Translations under genes and position numbers: made by a program
Source: Chloroflexota bacterium
GTDB lineage: Bacteria > Chloroflexota > Dehalococcoidia > Lucifugimonadales > UBA3495
Direction: 5' to 3'
NCBI GenBank assembly: GCA_002710215.1
Contig: PAJQ01000001.1
Coordinates: forward strand, 1 to 36,949
DNA length: 36,949 nt
Shown here: piece after piece, positions 1 through 9,973 of the stretch
Numbering within the stretch: position 1 is the first letter of the stretch
How the letters are laid out: every line of letters starts with the position of its first letter
Notes under the pieces: model-generated
What the model was told of the DNA's origin: nothing
Database searches by the model: none
The model's input: only the letters and a program-made list of their open reading frames with translations

Positions 1-330
1 TCCGCTGGTTAGATCGGTAAAGGGCAGGAAGAACTCGCCGTCATCTTTATCTCGATAAACTGTCAGCGTGGCTGCCTCTCCGTCAACATGGGAAGAAATC
101 ATTCCCCAACGAACGTAGGGCTTGGAAACTCCGGTGCTGGTGGCCATCTCGATGGTTTCTTTTTCCTCGTCGTTCAGCTCATCGATGGTTAAAGCAAACT
201 GCAAGGCTGAGTTTTCCGGATAGTAGGCCAGCCCGGAGAACCGGCCCTGTTGCTCCGGAGTAAGGGGGGCATCGGGGTCCTGGCCGAAATAGCGGTCTTT
301 GCCTTCCCGGAATTCTGAGAGTTCGGACAT
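1..330 (-). CDS. DUF1684 family protein, C-terminus cut by window edge
   Basis: This reading frame stays open from an ATG at 330 to the left edge of the window, giving 110 residues without a stop. The start is supported by AAGGAA a few bases upstream. The pattern matches my memory of the DUF1684 family: an early FREGKDRYF stretch, then RFSGLAYYPEN, then a beta-rich part ending VYRDKDDGEFFLPFTDLTSG. Full members continue with a Gly/Arg-rich segment and an Asn-rich, Cys-containing C-terminus, which would lie outside this window. The function of DUF1684 is unknown. There is no signal peptide or membrane segment in the visible part. It is transcribed away from the plus-strand pair at 626-1469. 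Confidence 0.72.
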   Translation of the reverse strand, partial: MSELSEFREGKDRYFGQDPDAPLTPEQQGRFSGLAYYPENSALQFALTIDELNDEEKETIEMATSTGVSKPYVRWGMISSHVDGEAATLTVYRDKDDGEFFLPFTDLTSG

Positions 331-516
331 GAGTTCCTTCTGCGAACGATTTGGCGGTTGGTTAACGGCAGTTCTTTACCCAAAGACCATGTTGAGACTC
401 ACGGGTATACACGGACTGCCGGCATTGATCTCAATCGATTGGATGCCTTCCACTGGCAGGAGATGCGGCCACTTGAGGTTAATCCTGGACATCCCAAAGG
501 GCGTCACCCGGCGGTG

Positions 517-522
517 TATAAT
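517..522 (+). promoter_or_regulatory. Probable -10 box for the 626-1469 gene pair
   Basis: TATAAT lies about 105 bases before the first plus-strand gene. I see no good -35 hexamer at the right distance, so this rests on the -10 box alone. The rest of the 331-625 gap holds no convincing gene. Two small hairpins occur after the box: ACGGG-AACC-CCCGT at 547-560 and GGGG-AAA-CCCC just before the ribosome binding site. Confidence 0.4.
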
Positions 523-625
523 ATGGCCTCTACAACAAGTCTAAGAAACGGGAACCCCCGTAACAAATAACCGCACTCAGATTCGGATTCGGGCTATGGG
601 GAAACCCCGTGGAATTGGAGAGGCA

Positions 626-979
626 ATGCCGATCATACAACGCCCATACGTCCCTCCCGAAGACCAGGTGCCCCAGGAGGAGAGCTATACGAACCCCGGA
701 GACACCCAGTCAGGTGAAGCTTCCTCCGGAGATCCGATAACTTTCTACAGCGACTCCATGCACATCTTCAGCGGCCTATACTCAGCGGTCCTTTTCTTCG
801 GGGAGCAGATGGAAGAGAGGGAGCCTATCCTGCGGGCTCGTATCAAGGTTAGTCCTCAGATGCTGAAGGCTATCGCTCTGCTCACCACCAAACATGTTCG
901 TGAGTACGAAGAGGCCGTCGGTCCCATCACTCTGCCCGATCAGGTTTACTCCGCCTGGGACTTGGGGACGGAGGAGTAA
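626..979 (+). CDS. DUF3467-like protein
   Basis: A 117-residue protein. An in-frame ATG exists at 596, but the ATG at 626 is chosen because GGAGAGG sits just before it. The N-terminal 45 residues are Pro/Glu-rich and look disordered. From about residue 46 the sequence reads as a compact domain: a short strand region (DPITFYSDSMHIFSGLYSAV), then RARIKVSPQMLKAIALLTTK and VREYEEAVGPITLP. The order 'SDS-x-G, R-I-x-x-SP-x-x-x-K, x-Y-E-x-x-x-G-x-I' matches my memory of DUF3467, small bacterial and archaeal proteins of unknown role. One base separates its stop from the next gene's start, so the two are very likely co-translated. Confidence 0.62.
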   Translation: MPIIQRPYVPPEDQVPQEESYTNPGDTQSGEASSGDPITFYSDSMHIFSGLYSAVLFFGEQMEEREPILRARIKVSPQMLKAIALLTTKHVREYEEAVGPITLPDQVYSAWDLGTEE

Positions 980-980
980 C

Positions 981-1469
981 ATGGAGGACGGGGACCGAAC
1001 GCTGGGGGAAGACTTCGCTATTCCGGTGGAGATTCAACCGGGCGTCGATCACGCGGAGCCGGCCGATTGGCCCTGGAGAAATGTAGGGACCAGCTTGCCC
1101 AACCGGGCGACCTTTCACCTAACCCACAGCGACGTTAGCCGCATCATCGTGGACGTGCTTCGGCCCTCGGATTCCCCGCCGGACGGTCAGTTCGTGTTAG
1201 CCGAGGAAGTCCCGATTATCATCATGGACAGCCTGGACAAGTATTGGGCCGCGGAGTCCCGTGTCCAGCTACCCCTTCATGGTGTGCGGGTGCCCGTGGA
1301 GGGCGACACCATCGCCGAGGCCAAGAAGGCTCTGGCGGCGGATCTGGCGGCCCAACTGAGGCTTCTGCTACTGCTGGCTTCTTCCCACAAGGTGCTGGCG
1401 CCCCAATTGCAGGAAAATCTGGCTTTTCTCCGGTCGATCATGACCACGGCGCCAGGGAATCAGGCTTAG
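981..1469 (+). CDS. Hypothetical protein, partner of the DUF3467-like gene
   Basis: A 162-residue protein whose ATG at 981 has GGAGG six bases upstream and lies one base after the previous stop. An upstream ATG at 894 is in frame but sits inside the DUF3467-like gene, so it is not used. I do not recognise the family. The first half is Pro-rich with beta-like stretches. Residues about 80-140 read LPLHGVRVPVEGDTIAEAKK, followed by a Leu-rich helix, which faintly recalls the HicB-type 'G-x-x-x-x-G-D-T-x-x-E-A' strand-to-helix turn. The last part is a Leu-rich amphipathic helix pair. No signal peptide or membrane segment is seen. A toxin-antitoxin or regulatory role would be speculation. Confidence 0.6.
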   Translation: MEDGDRTLGEDFAIPVEIQPGVDHAEPADWPWRNVGTSLPNRATFHLTHSDVSRIIVDVLRPSDSPPDGQFVLAEEVPIIIMDSLDKYWAAESRVQLPLHGVRVPVEGDTIAEAKKALAADLAAQLRLLLLLASSHKVLAPQLQENLAFLRSIMTTAPGNQA

Positions 1470-1516
1470 CGCCTATGCAGAGTTCGCGGCGGGAACAGGC
1501 CCGTCTGAGCCGTGCT

Positions 1517-3220
1517 TTACGTAATCTCCGGCATCGCTTGCAGGGTGGCAACGACCTCACCGGCCGGCACCAGGCTGGAAGTTTCGTCAAGGCGCTGTTT
1601 GAACTCGACCACGCCGGCCTTCACGTTGCGGGGGCTGACCACTAGGCGAACCGGCAATCCTAGAAGGTCGACGTCGTTCAGCTTGACTCCCGCAGTCTGG
1701 TCGGTGCGGTCGTCGTAGAGCACTTCGATCCCTTGGTCTTTTAGCTCCTGATACAACCTTTCCGCCTCTTCAGTAACCTGTTCGTCCGCCAGATTCAAGC
1801 CCACCAGGTGAACTTGATAGGGCGCGATGGGAGCCGGGAACATTATCCCTTTGTCATCGTGATTCTGCTCTATTGCCGCAGCCAGCAATCTACCCACGCC
1901 GATCCCGTAGCACCCCATGATTATGGGTTGATGCTGTCCTTCCCGGTCCAAGTAATTCGCGCCCAGAGCTTCGCTGAAGAAAGTCCCCAACTTGAAGATG
2001 TGGCCCACCTCGACGCCTCTGACTGCCTCCAGGGGCTGGCCGCAGTTGGGACAGCCCTGACCCGGCCTGGCCAAGGCGATGTCGGTCAGGATGTCCACCT
2101 GGAAGTCTCTGGGATAGTTCGCGCCGCGCAGGTGGGTGTCCGGCTTGTTGCCGCCCACCACGAAGTTGTTGCCGCGGGTGATGGACAAGTCGCCGACGCG
2201 TTTGATGTCGTGGATTCCGATGGCCGAAGCGGAACCGGCCACCAACCCGGCTTTGGCGACTTCTTGGTCGTCGGCCAGGCGCAGGTCGCTGGCGCGAAGG
2301 GCGTTTTTCAGCTTTATATCGTTGACTTCCAAGTCGCCGCGAATGGTTACGAAGACCACCTCTCCATCGGCCATGTAGAAGACAGCCTTGAAGGTCTTTT
2401 CGTCGGAGATATTCAAATACTGGGCCAGGCCGTCAATGGTCTTTACGCCGGGGGTGCTGACTGCTTCCAAAGATTCTTCGTCCTCGGCGGGCAACTCGTG
2501 ATAAACGCCGGACGCCTTCTCGGCGTTGGCGGTGTAACCACAGGCAGGACAGGTAATGACCGTGTCTTCTCCGGTCGGGGTGGCCAAAATGAACTCGTGA
2601 GAGTCTTTGCCGCCGATGGCTCCGCTGTCGGCCTCGGCCATCAACACCGGCAGGCCGCACCGGCGGTAGATGTTCTTGTAGGCCTGAGCCATGGCCTGGT
2701 AACTATCATCCAGGCTTTCTTCGTCGGCGTTAAAGCTGTAAGCGTCCTTCATCGCGAACTCACGCACCCTGACCAGCCCGGCGCGGGGACGAGGTTCGTC
2801 TCTGAACTTGGTCTGTATTTGATAAAGAATCACCGGGAGATCGCGGTAGCTTTGAACGTTGGCCTTGACGATGCCGGTAACCACCTCTTCATGGGTGGGC
2901 GCCAAAACCATGGGCCGGCCTCGGCGGTCCTCCAAGGAAAACAGGTTGTCGCCAAAGGCAGCACCTCTTCCCGTTTGTTCCCACAACTCTAACGGCTGGA
3001 GGGCTGGCATCAGGAGTTCTTGCCCTCCTGCCCGGTCCATCTCCTCGCGGATGATATTTTCGATCTTGCGCAGAGACTTGTAGGCAAGAGGTAGACTGGC
3101 GTAAATGCCGGCGGCCACCTGATAGATCAGGCCGGCCCGCAGCATCAGGCGATGGCTGGCCGTTTCCGCTTCAGGAGGGTCGTCTCTGAGGCTCTTAGTG
3201 ACTAGTTGGGTAACCTTCAT
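1517..3220 (-). CDS. proS: Prolyl-tRNA synthetase (bacterial type)
   Basis: Charges tRNA-Pro with proline in the cytoplasm. The 567-residue length fits the bacterial type with an inserted editing domain. Class II motif 1 covers about residues 38-75. Motif 2 is TKFRDEPRPRAGLVRVREF at 137-155, with the ATP-contacting arginines. Motif 3 is GIGVGRLLAA near residue 440. The region between motifs 2 and 3 (about 220-400) is the size expected of the INS editing domain. The C-terminal anticodon-binding domain has VLYDDRTDQTAGVKLNDVDL. The open frame extends 60 codons upstream, but the start at 3220 is chosen because it forms an ATGA overlap with the ispG stop and begins with the family-typical MKVTQLVTKSLRDDP. 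It is the last gene of the rpsB operon. Confidence 0.97.
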   Translation of the reverse strand: MKVTQLVTKSLRDDPPEAETASHRLMLRAGLIYQVAAGIYASLPLAYKSLRKIENIIREEMDRAGGQELLMPALQPLELWEQTGRGAAFGDNLFSLEDRRGRPMVLAPTHEEVVTGIVKANVQSYRDLPVILYQIQTKFRDEPRPRAGLVRVREFAMKDAYSFNADEESLDDSYQAMAQAYKNIYRRCGLPVLMAEADSGAIGGKDSHEFILATPTGEDTVITCPACGYTANAEKASGVYHELPAEDEESLEAVSTPGVKTIDGLAQYLNISDEKTFKAVFYMADGEVVFVTIRGDLEVNDIKLKNALRASDLRLADDQEVAKAGLVAGSASAIGIHDIKRVGDLSITRGNNFVVGGNKPDTHLRGANYPRDFQVDILTDIALARPGQGCPNCGQPLEAVRGVEVGHIFKLGTFFSEALGANYLDREGQHQPIIMGCYGIGVGRLLAAAIEQNHDDKGIMFPAPIAPYQVHLVGLNLADEQVTEEAERLYQELKDQGIEVLYDDRTDQTAGVKLNDVDLLGLPVRLVVSPRNVKAGVVEFKQRLDETSSLVPAGEVVATLQAMPEIT

Positions 3221-4365
3221 GACCCGTCGGAACCAACGGCTGCCGGAGTATTCTCCACCTCTTCCATCAGGGCCGTCAGCATGTCTTCCTCGGCTACCAC
3301 CTTGACCTTCACACCCTTGCGGAAAATAATGGCTCTCCCCGCCCCGGCGGCGATGCCCACATCGGCGTCCTTGGCTTCTCCCGGACCGTTTACCTCGCAA
3401 CCCATCACGGCAACGGTAACTTCCTTTTTGCTGGCTTTTAGCAGATCGTCAACCTGATTGGCCAGCTTTACCACGTCTACGTCCGCCCGTCCGCAACTGG
3501 GGCAGGCGACTAGAACCGCTCCCTTGCGCCGCATGTTCAGGGACTTGAGTATCTCGAATCCGGCGAAGACTTCGTCTTTGGAGTCGCCGGCCAACGACAC
3601 CCGTATGGTGTCGCCGATCCCTTGGTACAACAACATCCCCAGCCCCACGGAGGACCGGATGGAGCCAGCCTGGACCGTGCCTGCCTCGGTGATTCCCAAG
3701 TGCAACGGGTATGGCACCATTTCGGCCAGGTTGGTGTACGCTTCGACCGTTGTTGGCACGTCGAAAGCCTTCAAAGAAATCTTTATCTGGTCGAAATCCT
3801 GCTCTTCCAGGAGGCTGATCTCCCACAAGGCCGTGGCGACCATATGATCGACGACGCTGTATTCCCCTTCCTGGGCTTTGCCGGCCTTCGGCAACTTGTT
3901 CACCAAGTCCATGTGCCGGGAGAAGCCTCGGGTGCGGCCTATGCCGCCCACCGGGGGTAAGCTGCCGAAATTCACTCCGATACGGATGGGGATGTTGCTC
4001 TCTTTGGCGGCCTGCACCACTTGGCGCACCTGGGCTTCGTCACGAAGGTTGCCGGGGTTTAGGCGCAAACAGTCGACGCCGCCCTTGACGCACTCCAAGG
4101 CAAGTTGGTAGTGAAAGTGGATGTCGGCGACCAGGGGGATATGGATCTGCTTCTTGATCTCTGCGATGGCTTGGGCTGCTTCCATGTCCGGCACGGCGCT
4201 GCGGATAATCTCGCAGCCCACCTCTTCCAGTTCATGGATCTGGCGTACGGTGGCGGCCACGTCCCGGGTGTCCGTTTTGGTCATGGATTGTACGGTTACG
4301 TCGGCTCCGCCGCCAACTTTGACGCCACCGATGGTAACCGGTTTGGTGACTCGGCGTTTGTTCAT
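3217..4365 (-). CDS. ispG: 4-hydroxy-3-methylbut-2-enyl diphosphate synthase
   Basis: Converts methylerythritol cyclodiphosphate to HMBPP, the next-to-last step of the MEP isoprenoid pathway. The 382-residue protein has the N-terminal TIM-barrel (VTVQSMTKTDT near 24-33, RLNPGN at 101-106, GVNFGSLPP at 130-138). The C-terminal iron-sulfur part has C288, C291 and C323 plus E330 in MGCEVNGPGE, the known three-Cys-one-Glu ligand set for the [4Fe-4S] cluster. ATG has AGGA five bases upstream. Its stop overlaps the proS start by four bases. With dxr and uppS in the same operon it ties isoprenoid synthesis to the translation genes. Upstream, 193 bases separate it from rseP; I see no clear gene or promoter there. 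Confidence 0.97.
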   Translation of the reverse strand: MNKRRVTKPVTIGGVKVGGGADVTVQSMTKTDTRDVAATVRQIHELEEVGCEIIRSAVPDMEAAQAIAEIKKQIHIPLVADIHFHYQLALECVKGGVDCLRLNPGNLRDEAQVRQVVQAAKESNIPIRIGVNFGSLPPVGGIGRTRGFSRHMDLVNKLPKAGKAQEGEYSVVDHMVATALWEISLLEEQDFDQIKISLKAFDVPTTVEAYTNLAEMVPYPLHLGITEAGTVQAGSIRSSVGLGMLLYQGIGDTIRVSLAGDSKDEVFAGFEILKSLNMRRKGAVLVACPSCGRADVDVVKLANQVDDLLKASKKEVTVAVMGCEVNGPGEAKDADVGIAAGAGRAIIFRKGVKVKVVAEEDMLTALMEEVENTPAAVGSDGS

Positions 4366-4558
4366 TGGGGATCCTATTAAAGCCTCATAAAGAGGGAAAT
4401 ATTCGCGTATTCCGAAGGTTTTGAATCGGTATTGCTCGCGCGGTGGTGACTAATTGTGTCAGGGTTATGGCATTGGGAACCGGAATCATGGCACGGGGAC
4501 AATGTTACACGAAAGGGGGAAGCGGTGCCAGGGTATAGCTGCGGGAGCCCGAACGGGT

Positions 4559-5923
4559 TCAGCCCAAAAAGCTCTGGCCCTGGATGAGGCGATTGATGTC
4601 GTTGGCGCTGATCAAGATGATGAAGCCGATCAGAACTACAAAGCCGACGAGATGCACCAATCCCTCTTTATCCGGGGGCACACGCTTACCGCGCCGGAGC
4701 CACTCGAGGATTACGAAGACCAATCGTCCGCCGTCCAACATGGGGATGGGTAGAATGTTCAGAATGGCCAAGTTAATGCTGAGCAAGATGGTGATCGCCA
4801 TCCAGCCTTGCAGTCCGCCCTCTTTGGTGAATTCACCCGCTATCTGGGCGATGCCGATGGGTCCAGAAAGCTGGGGGGAAGAGCCGCTGGAGAATGCGCC
4901 GAAGATGCCCTGTTTCACCAATCTCAGCAATTCCCAGGTGTTGACGAAGCTATTTCCGAAGGCTGTCCACGGGGCCTGAGAACGTTTCTCGATGTGGGGG
5001 TTGTCCAACCGGGTGGCGATCCCTACCATCCACCGCCCTTCCTCTCCAACGAACTCGGGCTTCACGTTAATGACCTGTTGCCTGCCTCCCCGGAAAACCA
5101 GCCACTCCATGGACGCGCCGCCGTTCAGATTGATATACCGGATAAGATCCCCGGCGTTTTCTATCGGGCGTCCATCGGAACTCAATATGATGTCGTGCTG
5201 TTCGATTCCAGCCGACTGGGCAGGAGAAGCCTCGTTGACCTCGTCAACCACCACCTGGCCAAGTTCGATAGCCTGGGGCAGCATCAGCAGGACGGTGAAA
5301 AAAGCGATGGGTAGAATGGCGTTCATCAACGGCCCCGCCACCAGCACCAGGAAGCGAGTACCAACACCCTTGCCAGCAAGACTGCGGGGCACGGCCGGGT
5401 TGCTCTCCCCGGCCAGGCGCACAAATCCCCCCAAAGGGGCCCAGTTCATGGTATAAAGCATGTCCGCCAGCACGATGGAGCCGTTCTCCACGGCGCGGAT
5501 CTTACCTTCGTGCTTCAGCAGTTCGTCCGAATCTGATACGACTTCGGGTTCAACGGGGGCATGAACCTCATCGGACTTTCCTTTACCGCTCAGTTTGGCC
5601 ACCAAGCTCTTGGCTGCGGGAGGTAATTCGATCACCCGGGCCACGAGATTTCCTTGGGCATCTTCACCCGATGAGACTTTTACCAGGCTGCCAAGCTGTA
5701 GATCGGACGCGCCGTTCAAGTTTATGAAGCGGGTGTCCGGGGAGATTAAGACCCGGGTCTTGCCGGTGTAAAGGGTGTATGCCCTAGGAGGAAAGCCGAC
5801 GCCGAATTCTAGAACCTTGACTCCCAGTTTGCGGGCGGTGGCGTAGTGGCCAAATTCATGGACCACCACCAACACCACCAGCATGGGAACCATAGCGCCA
5901 ATCGCTATTAAAAAGGATTCCAT
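4559..5923 (-). CDS. rseP: RseP-like site-2 membrane zinc protease with large insertion
   Basis: An M50-family intramembrane metalloprotease; relatives cut membrane-bound anti-sigma factors or other single-pass proteins. The zinc motif HEFGH is at residues 22-26 in the first membrane segment. A PDZ domain covers about 225-290 (SAGIEQHDIILSSDGRPI). The second active-site segment is NILPIPMLDGGRLVF near 395-410, with the third-ligand Asp in LDGG. At least three more membrane segments follow the usual pattern. It is odd in having about 100 residues between GFPPR (44-47) and MNWAPLGGFVRLAGE (159-173), where ordinary members have only a short loop. The insertion is polar, with a Lys/Ser/Glu-rich stretch at about 105-140. 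The gene sits between dxr and ispG. Confidence 0.93.
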   Translation of the reverse strand: MESFLIAIGAMVPMLVVLVVVHEFGHYATARKLGVKVLEFGVGFPPRAYTLYTGKTRVLISPDTRFINLNGASDLQLGSLVKVSSGEDAQGNLVARVIELPPAAKSLVAKLSGKGKSDEVHAPVEPEVVSDSDELLKHEGKIRAVENGSIVLADMLYTMNWAPLGGFVRLAGESNPAVPRSLAGKGVGTRFLVLVAGPLMNAILPIAFFTVLLMLPQAIELGQVVVDEVNEASPAQSAGIEQHDIILSSDGRPIENAGDLIRYINLNGGASMEWLVFRGGRQQVINVKPEFVGEEGRWMVGIATRLDNPHIEKRSQAPWTAFGNSFVNTWELLRLVKQGIFGAFSSGSSPQLSGPIGIAQIAGEFTKEGGLQGWMAITILLSINLAILNILPIPMLDGGRLVFVILEWLRRGKRVPPDKEGLVHLVGFVVLIGFIILISANDINRLIQGQSFLG

Positions 5924-5952
5924 CCAGCCCCTCAGCCCTTACTTTTCAAATA

Positions 5953-7071
5953 CTAACCGGCGGCAATCTCGCTGGCCAACGCCGTGGCCCAACGATCGGC
6001 ATCCAGCACCTCTTCGGCGTCACGGCCCTCTGACGGATCATGCTGGGCGAGCACCTGCTCCACCACTTGATATATTCCGGTAAACGGTATTTTGCCTTCT
6101 AAGAACGCGTTCACGGCAATCTCATCCGCCGCGCTAAGTACCGCCGGGAAGGTGCCGCCGCGCCGAGCTGCCTCCACGGCCAAACCGAAACACGGGTAGC
6201 GATCCATATCAAGGGGCTCAAATGTCAGCGAATGGGCTATGCTTGTATCCAATTTGGGAATCATCTCATTAGAGAAACGCTGAGGATAAAAGAGAGCGTA
6301 TTGGATGGGCAACCGCATGTCAGGCGGTCCTAATTGGGCTTTTACAGAACCGTCGGCGAACTCCACCATGGAATGAATCGTGCTCTGAGGATGCACCACT
6401 ACTTCTATCCTATCCCAGGGCACGCCAAATAACCAGTGCGTCTCAATGACTTCGAAGGCTTTGTTCATCAAGGTCGCCGAATCAATGGTGATCTTACGGC
6501 CCATCTGCCAGGTGGGGTGCTTCAGCGCTTTTTCCGGGGTTACATGGGCTAGTTCTTCCAGGGGAGTTGTCCGAAAAGGGCCGCCCGATGCTGTAATCAT
6601 CAACCGTTGGATGGGGTTTTCCTCTCCTCGAAGGCATTGCCAGATGGCGCTGGGTTCGCTGTCCACGGGCAGAACTACGCCACCGTATTTCTTCTCGTAG
6701 TCTTTGATGATGGAGCCGGCCATAACGATGGGCTCTTTGTTGGAAAGAGCCACCGCTTTGCCGTGCTTCAGGGCGCTAAGGGTTGGGAGCAACCCCACAC
6801 TGCCCATGGTTGCCACCATCACCTGGTCCACATGCTCTAGGGCGACCATATCTACCATGGGAGTGAATGAGACGCCATCGGGCAACGAGTCCAGCGGTTT
6901 GATGCAACAAACGTGGCTTGGATTAAACTCCGCTATCTGCTGTTGCAACAGGTCTAGATTGTTGCCTGCGGCCAGGCCAACAACGTCAAATTCGCCTGGA
7001 AATGCCCGCACAATGTCCAGGGTTTGTCTGCCGATGGAGCCGGTGGAACCGAGTATTACTATCTTCTTCAT
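5953..7071 (-). CDS. dxr: 1-deoxy-D-xylulose 5-phosphate reductoisomerase
   Basis: Makes methylerythritol 4-phosphate from deoxyxylulose phosphate using NADPH and a divalent metal, the committed MEP-pathway step. The 372-residue length is normal. The NADPH-binding loop GSTGSIG is at 8-14. ALSNKEPIVMAG and PVDSEPSAIWQCL supply the metal and substrate contacts; many relatives have His where this has Pro in SEPS. ITASGGPFR, HPTWQMGRKITIDSATLMNK and HPQSTIHSMVEFADGSVKAQ are the other conserved blocks. The start overlaps the cdsA stop by four bases, and a 29-base gap leads to rseP. Confidence 0.97.
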   Translation of the reverse strand: MKKIVILGSTGSIGRQTLDIVRAFPGEFDVVGLAAGNNLDLLQQQIAEFNPSHVCCIKPLDSLPDGVSFTPMVDMVALEHVDQVMVATMGSVGLLPTLSALKHGKAVALSNKEPIVMAGSIIKDYEKKYGGVVLPVDSEPSAIWQCLRGEENPIQRLMITASGGPFRTTPLEELAHVTPEKALKHPTWQMGRKITIDSATLMNKAFEVIETHWLFGVPWDRIEVVVHPQSTIHSMVEFADGSVKAQLGPPDMRLPIQYALFYPQRFSNEMIPKLDTSIAHSLTFEPLDMDRYPCFGLAVEAARRGGTFPAVLSAADEIAVNAFLEGKIPFTGIYQVVEQVLAQHDPSEGRDAEEVLDADRWATALASEIAAG

Positions 7072-7889
7072 GGAGTAAACACCGTGGCAACAAGATAGTA
7101 CACCGCAGGCACCGATATCACAATGCTATCCAGCCGGTCCAGGATCCCGCCATGGCCTGGGAAAAGATTGCCGGCATCTTTCACGCCGGCGATCCGCTTC
7201 AGCTTGGATTCCAGCAGGTCGCCCCATTGGGAGGCCACGCCCACAGTCGCGCCGACCACGCCCACCTGCCACAGCGCGATTCTCAGGTCAAAAATCGCCC
7301 CCAAGACCAGGGCTGCCGCCACCGCAAAAACGAATCCTCCGGCGCTCCCTTCCCACGTTTTGCCGGGACTGACATTGGGCGCCAGGGGCCTACGGCCCAA
7401 CAACCTTCCCGTGAAATATGCGCCGGAGTCGGTGGCGAATGTTACAAGTACGGCGAAGAGCAGCCAATCGCGGCCCAGTGATCCGCCTCCATCCAAATCC
7501 CGTAGCGCCAAGCTATGGCCTAACAGAAACCCAATGTAGATCGGACCGCCCAGAAGATATATGACGGCCGTTAGGCGCCGGCGGGCGGAATGGAAGGCAA
7601 TCATCCATAGCAAAGCTACGAAGACTCCGGACACCCAGATGCCGCCGGAAACAATCAGAAAGTTGAGCGCGCCTGATGCGGTGCTGGCGCCCACCACTAG
7701 AGCGGTGGTCCATATCATCCCTAAGGCTATGGGCAGCGGTCCAGTCTCGGGGGGCAGTAGCCGGTAGAACTCGCGGATACTCAACGCCGCAGCCAAGATC
7801 ACCAAGACCGCTAGGGCAAGGCCGCCCCACCAAACGAGAATCAGCAGGATAGGAGTCCCCACTAGGGCTGTTAGAACCCGCGGGAGCAA
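7068..7889 (-). CDS. cdsA: Phosphatidate cytidylyltransferase (CDP-diglyceride synthase)
   Basis: Forms CDP-diacylglycerol from phosphatidic acid and CTP in the cytoplasmic membrane, supplying phospholipid synthesis. The 273-residue protein is mostly membrane segments. The C-terminal signature is present: LKRIAGVKDAGNLFPGHGG followed by ILDRLDS. The start is TTG at 7889, preceded by GAGG about eight bases upstream and three bases after the uppS stop; no ATG is close enough to compete. This gives the usual N-terminus 'MLPRVLTALVG'. Its stop overlaps the dxr start by four bases, so translation is probably coupled. Confidence 0.95.
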   Translation of the reverse strand: MLPRVLTALVGTPILLILVWWGGLALAVLVILAAALSIREFYRLLPPETGPLPIALGMIWTTALVVGASTASGALNFLIVSGGIWVSGVFVALLWMIAFHSARRRLTAVIYLLGGPIYIGFLLGHSLALRDLDGGGSLGRDWLLFAVLVTFATDSGAYFTGRLLGRRPLAPNVSPGKTWEGSAGGFVFAVAAALVLGAIFDLRIALWQVGVVGATVGVASQWGDLLESKLKRIAGVKDAGNLFPGHGGILDRLDSIVISVPAVYYLVATVFTP

Positions 7890-7892
7890 TCG

Positions 7893-8636
7893 TTATTCCT
7901 CGGGGTCCACTCTGCCGAAACGCCGTTGACGGCTGCTATACGCCTCTAGGACTTGCTCTAGCTCATCAGAATCCAGATCAGGCCAGAGAGTGGGGGTATG
8001 GAAGTATTCGCTGTAGGCGGACTGCCACAGCAGGAAATTGCTGATCCGCATCTCACCACCGGTGCGGATTATCAGGTCGGGGTCGGGAGAGTGGCCGGTA
8101 AACAGGTACTTACGAAATAGCGCTTCATCCACCTGATCCTCGGGTACGCCGTCTCGTATGATTTTCCGCACCGCCGCTAATATCTCGTCGCGTCCACCGT
8201 AATCAAAAGCCACGTTCAGGGTTATGCCGCTATTGTTTCGGGTCAAGCCCTCCGCATGGGCTACTTCTTCTTGCAGTTGGGGACTGAGACGGTCTTGCTT
8301 GCCGATGTGGACGATGCGCACGTTGTTTTCGTGGAGGGCCTCGGTCTGAACCCGCAAGGCGTATTGTAGAATCTCCAGAATTCCTGCGACTTCCTCTTCG
8401 GGACGATTCCAATTCTCCGTTGAGAATGCGTAGAGGGTAACGTACTCCACGCCCTTGCCGGACAGAGTCTTAAGAATCCTCTGGATGCAATCCACGCCGA
8501 CACGGTGTCCATCCAAACGGGGTAGCCCCCGTTTCTGGGCCCATCTGCCGTTGCCGTCCATGATAATAGCTACATGTACAGGTACTTTCGCCTGCCCATG
8601 TGAGCTTTTTTGAGAGGATGCGGCCTTAGTTTGCAT
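7893..8636 (-). CDS. uppS: Undecaprenyl diphosphate synthase (cis-prenyltransferase)
   Basis: Adds isoprene units in cis to farnesyl diphosphate, making the lipid carrier for cell-envelope sugars. The 247-residue protein has HVAIIMDGNGRWAQKRG with the catalytic Asp at 27, then GHRVGV, the TLYAFSTENWNRP block, and near the C-terminus PDLIIRTGGEMRISNFLLWQ and the Tyr/Glu region SAYSEYFHTPTLWPD. All key features of the family are intact. The first 20 residues are a polar extension rich in Ser, Gln and Lys. Three bases separate it from frr upstream and from cdsA downstream. Confidence 0.96.
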   Translation of the reverse strand: MQTKAASSQKSSHGQAKVPVHVAIIMDGNGRWAQKRGLPRLDGHRVGVDCIQRILKTLSGKGVEYVTLYAFSTENWNRPEEEVAGILEILQYALRVQTEALHENNVRIVHIGKQDRLSPQLQEEVAHAEGLTRNNSGITLNVAFDYGGRDEILAAVRKIIRDGVPEDQVDEALFRKYLFTGHSPDPDLIIRTGGEMRISNFLLWQSAYSEYFHTPTLWPDLDSDELEQVLEAYSSRQRRFGRVDPEE

Positions 8637-8639
8637 CGG

Positions 8640-9973
<1,334 letters not shown>

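Noticed and set aside
1808-2992. A 394-codon plus-strand open frame antisense to proS
   Set aside because: It is a shadow of the highly conserved proS gene in the opposite strand; no ribosome binding site and no family resemblance.
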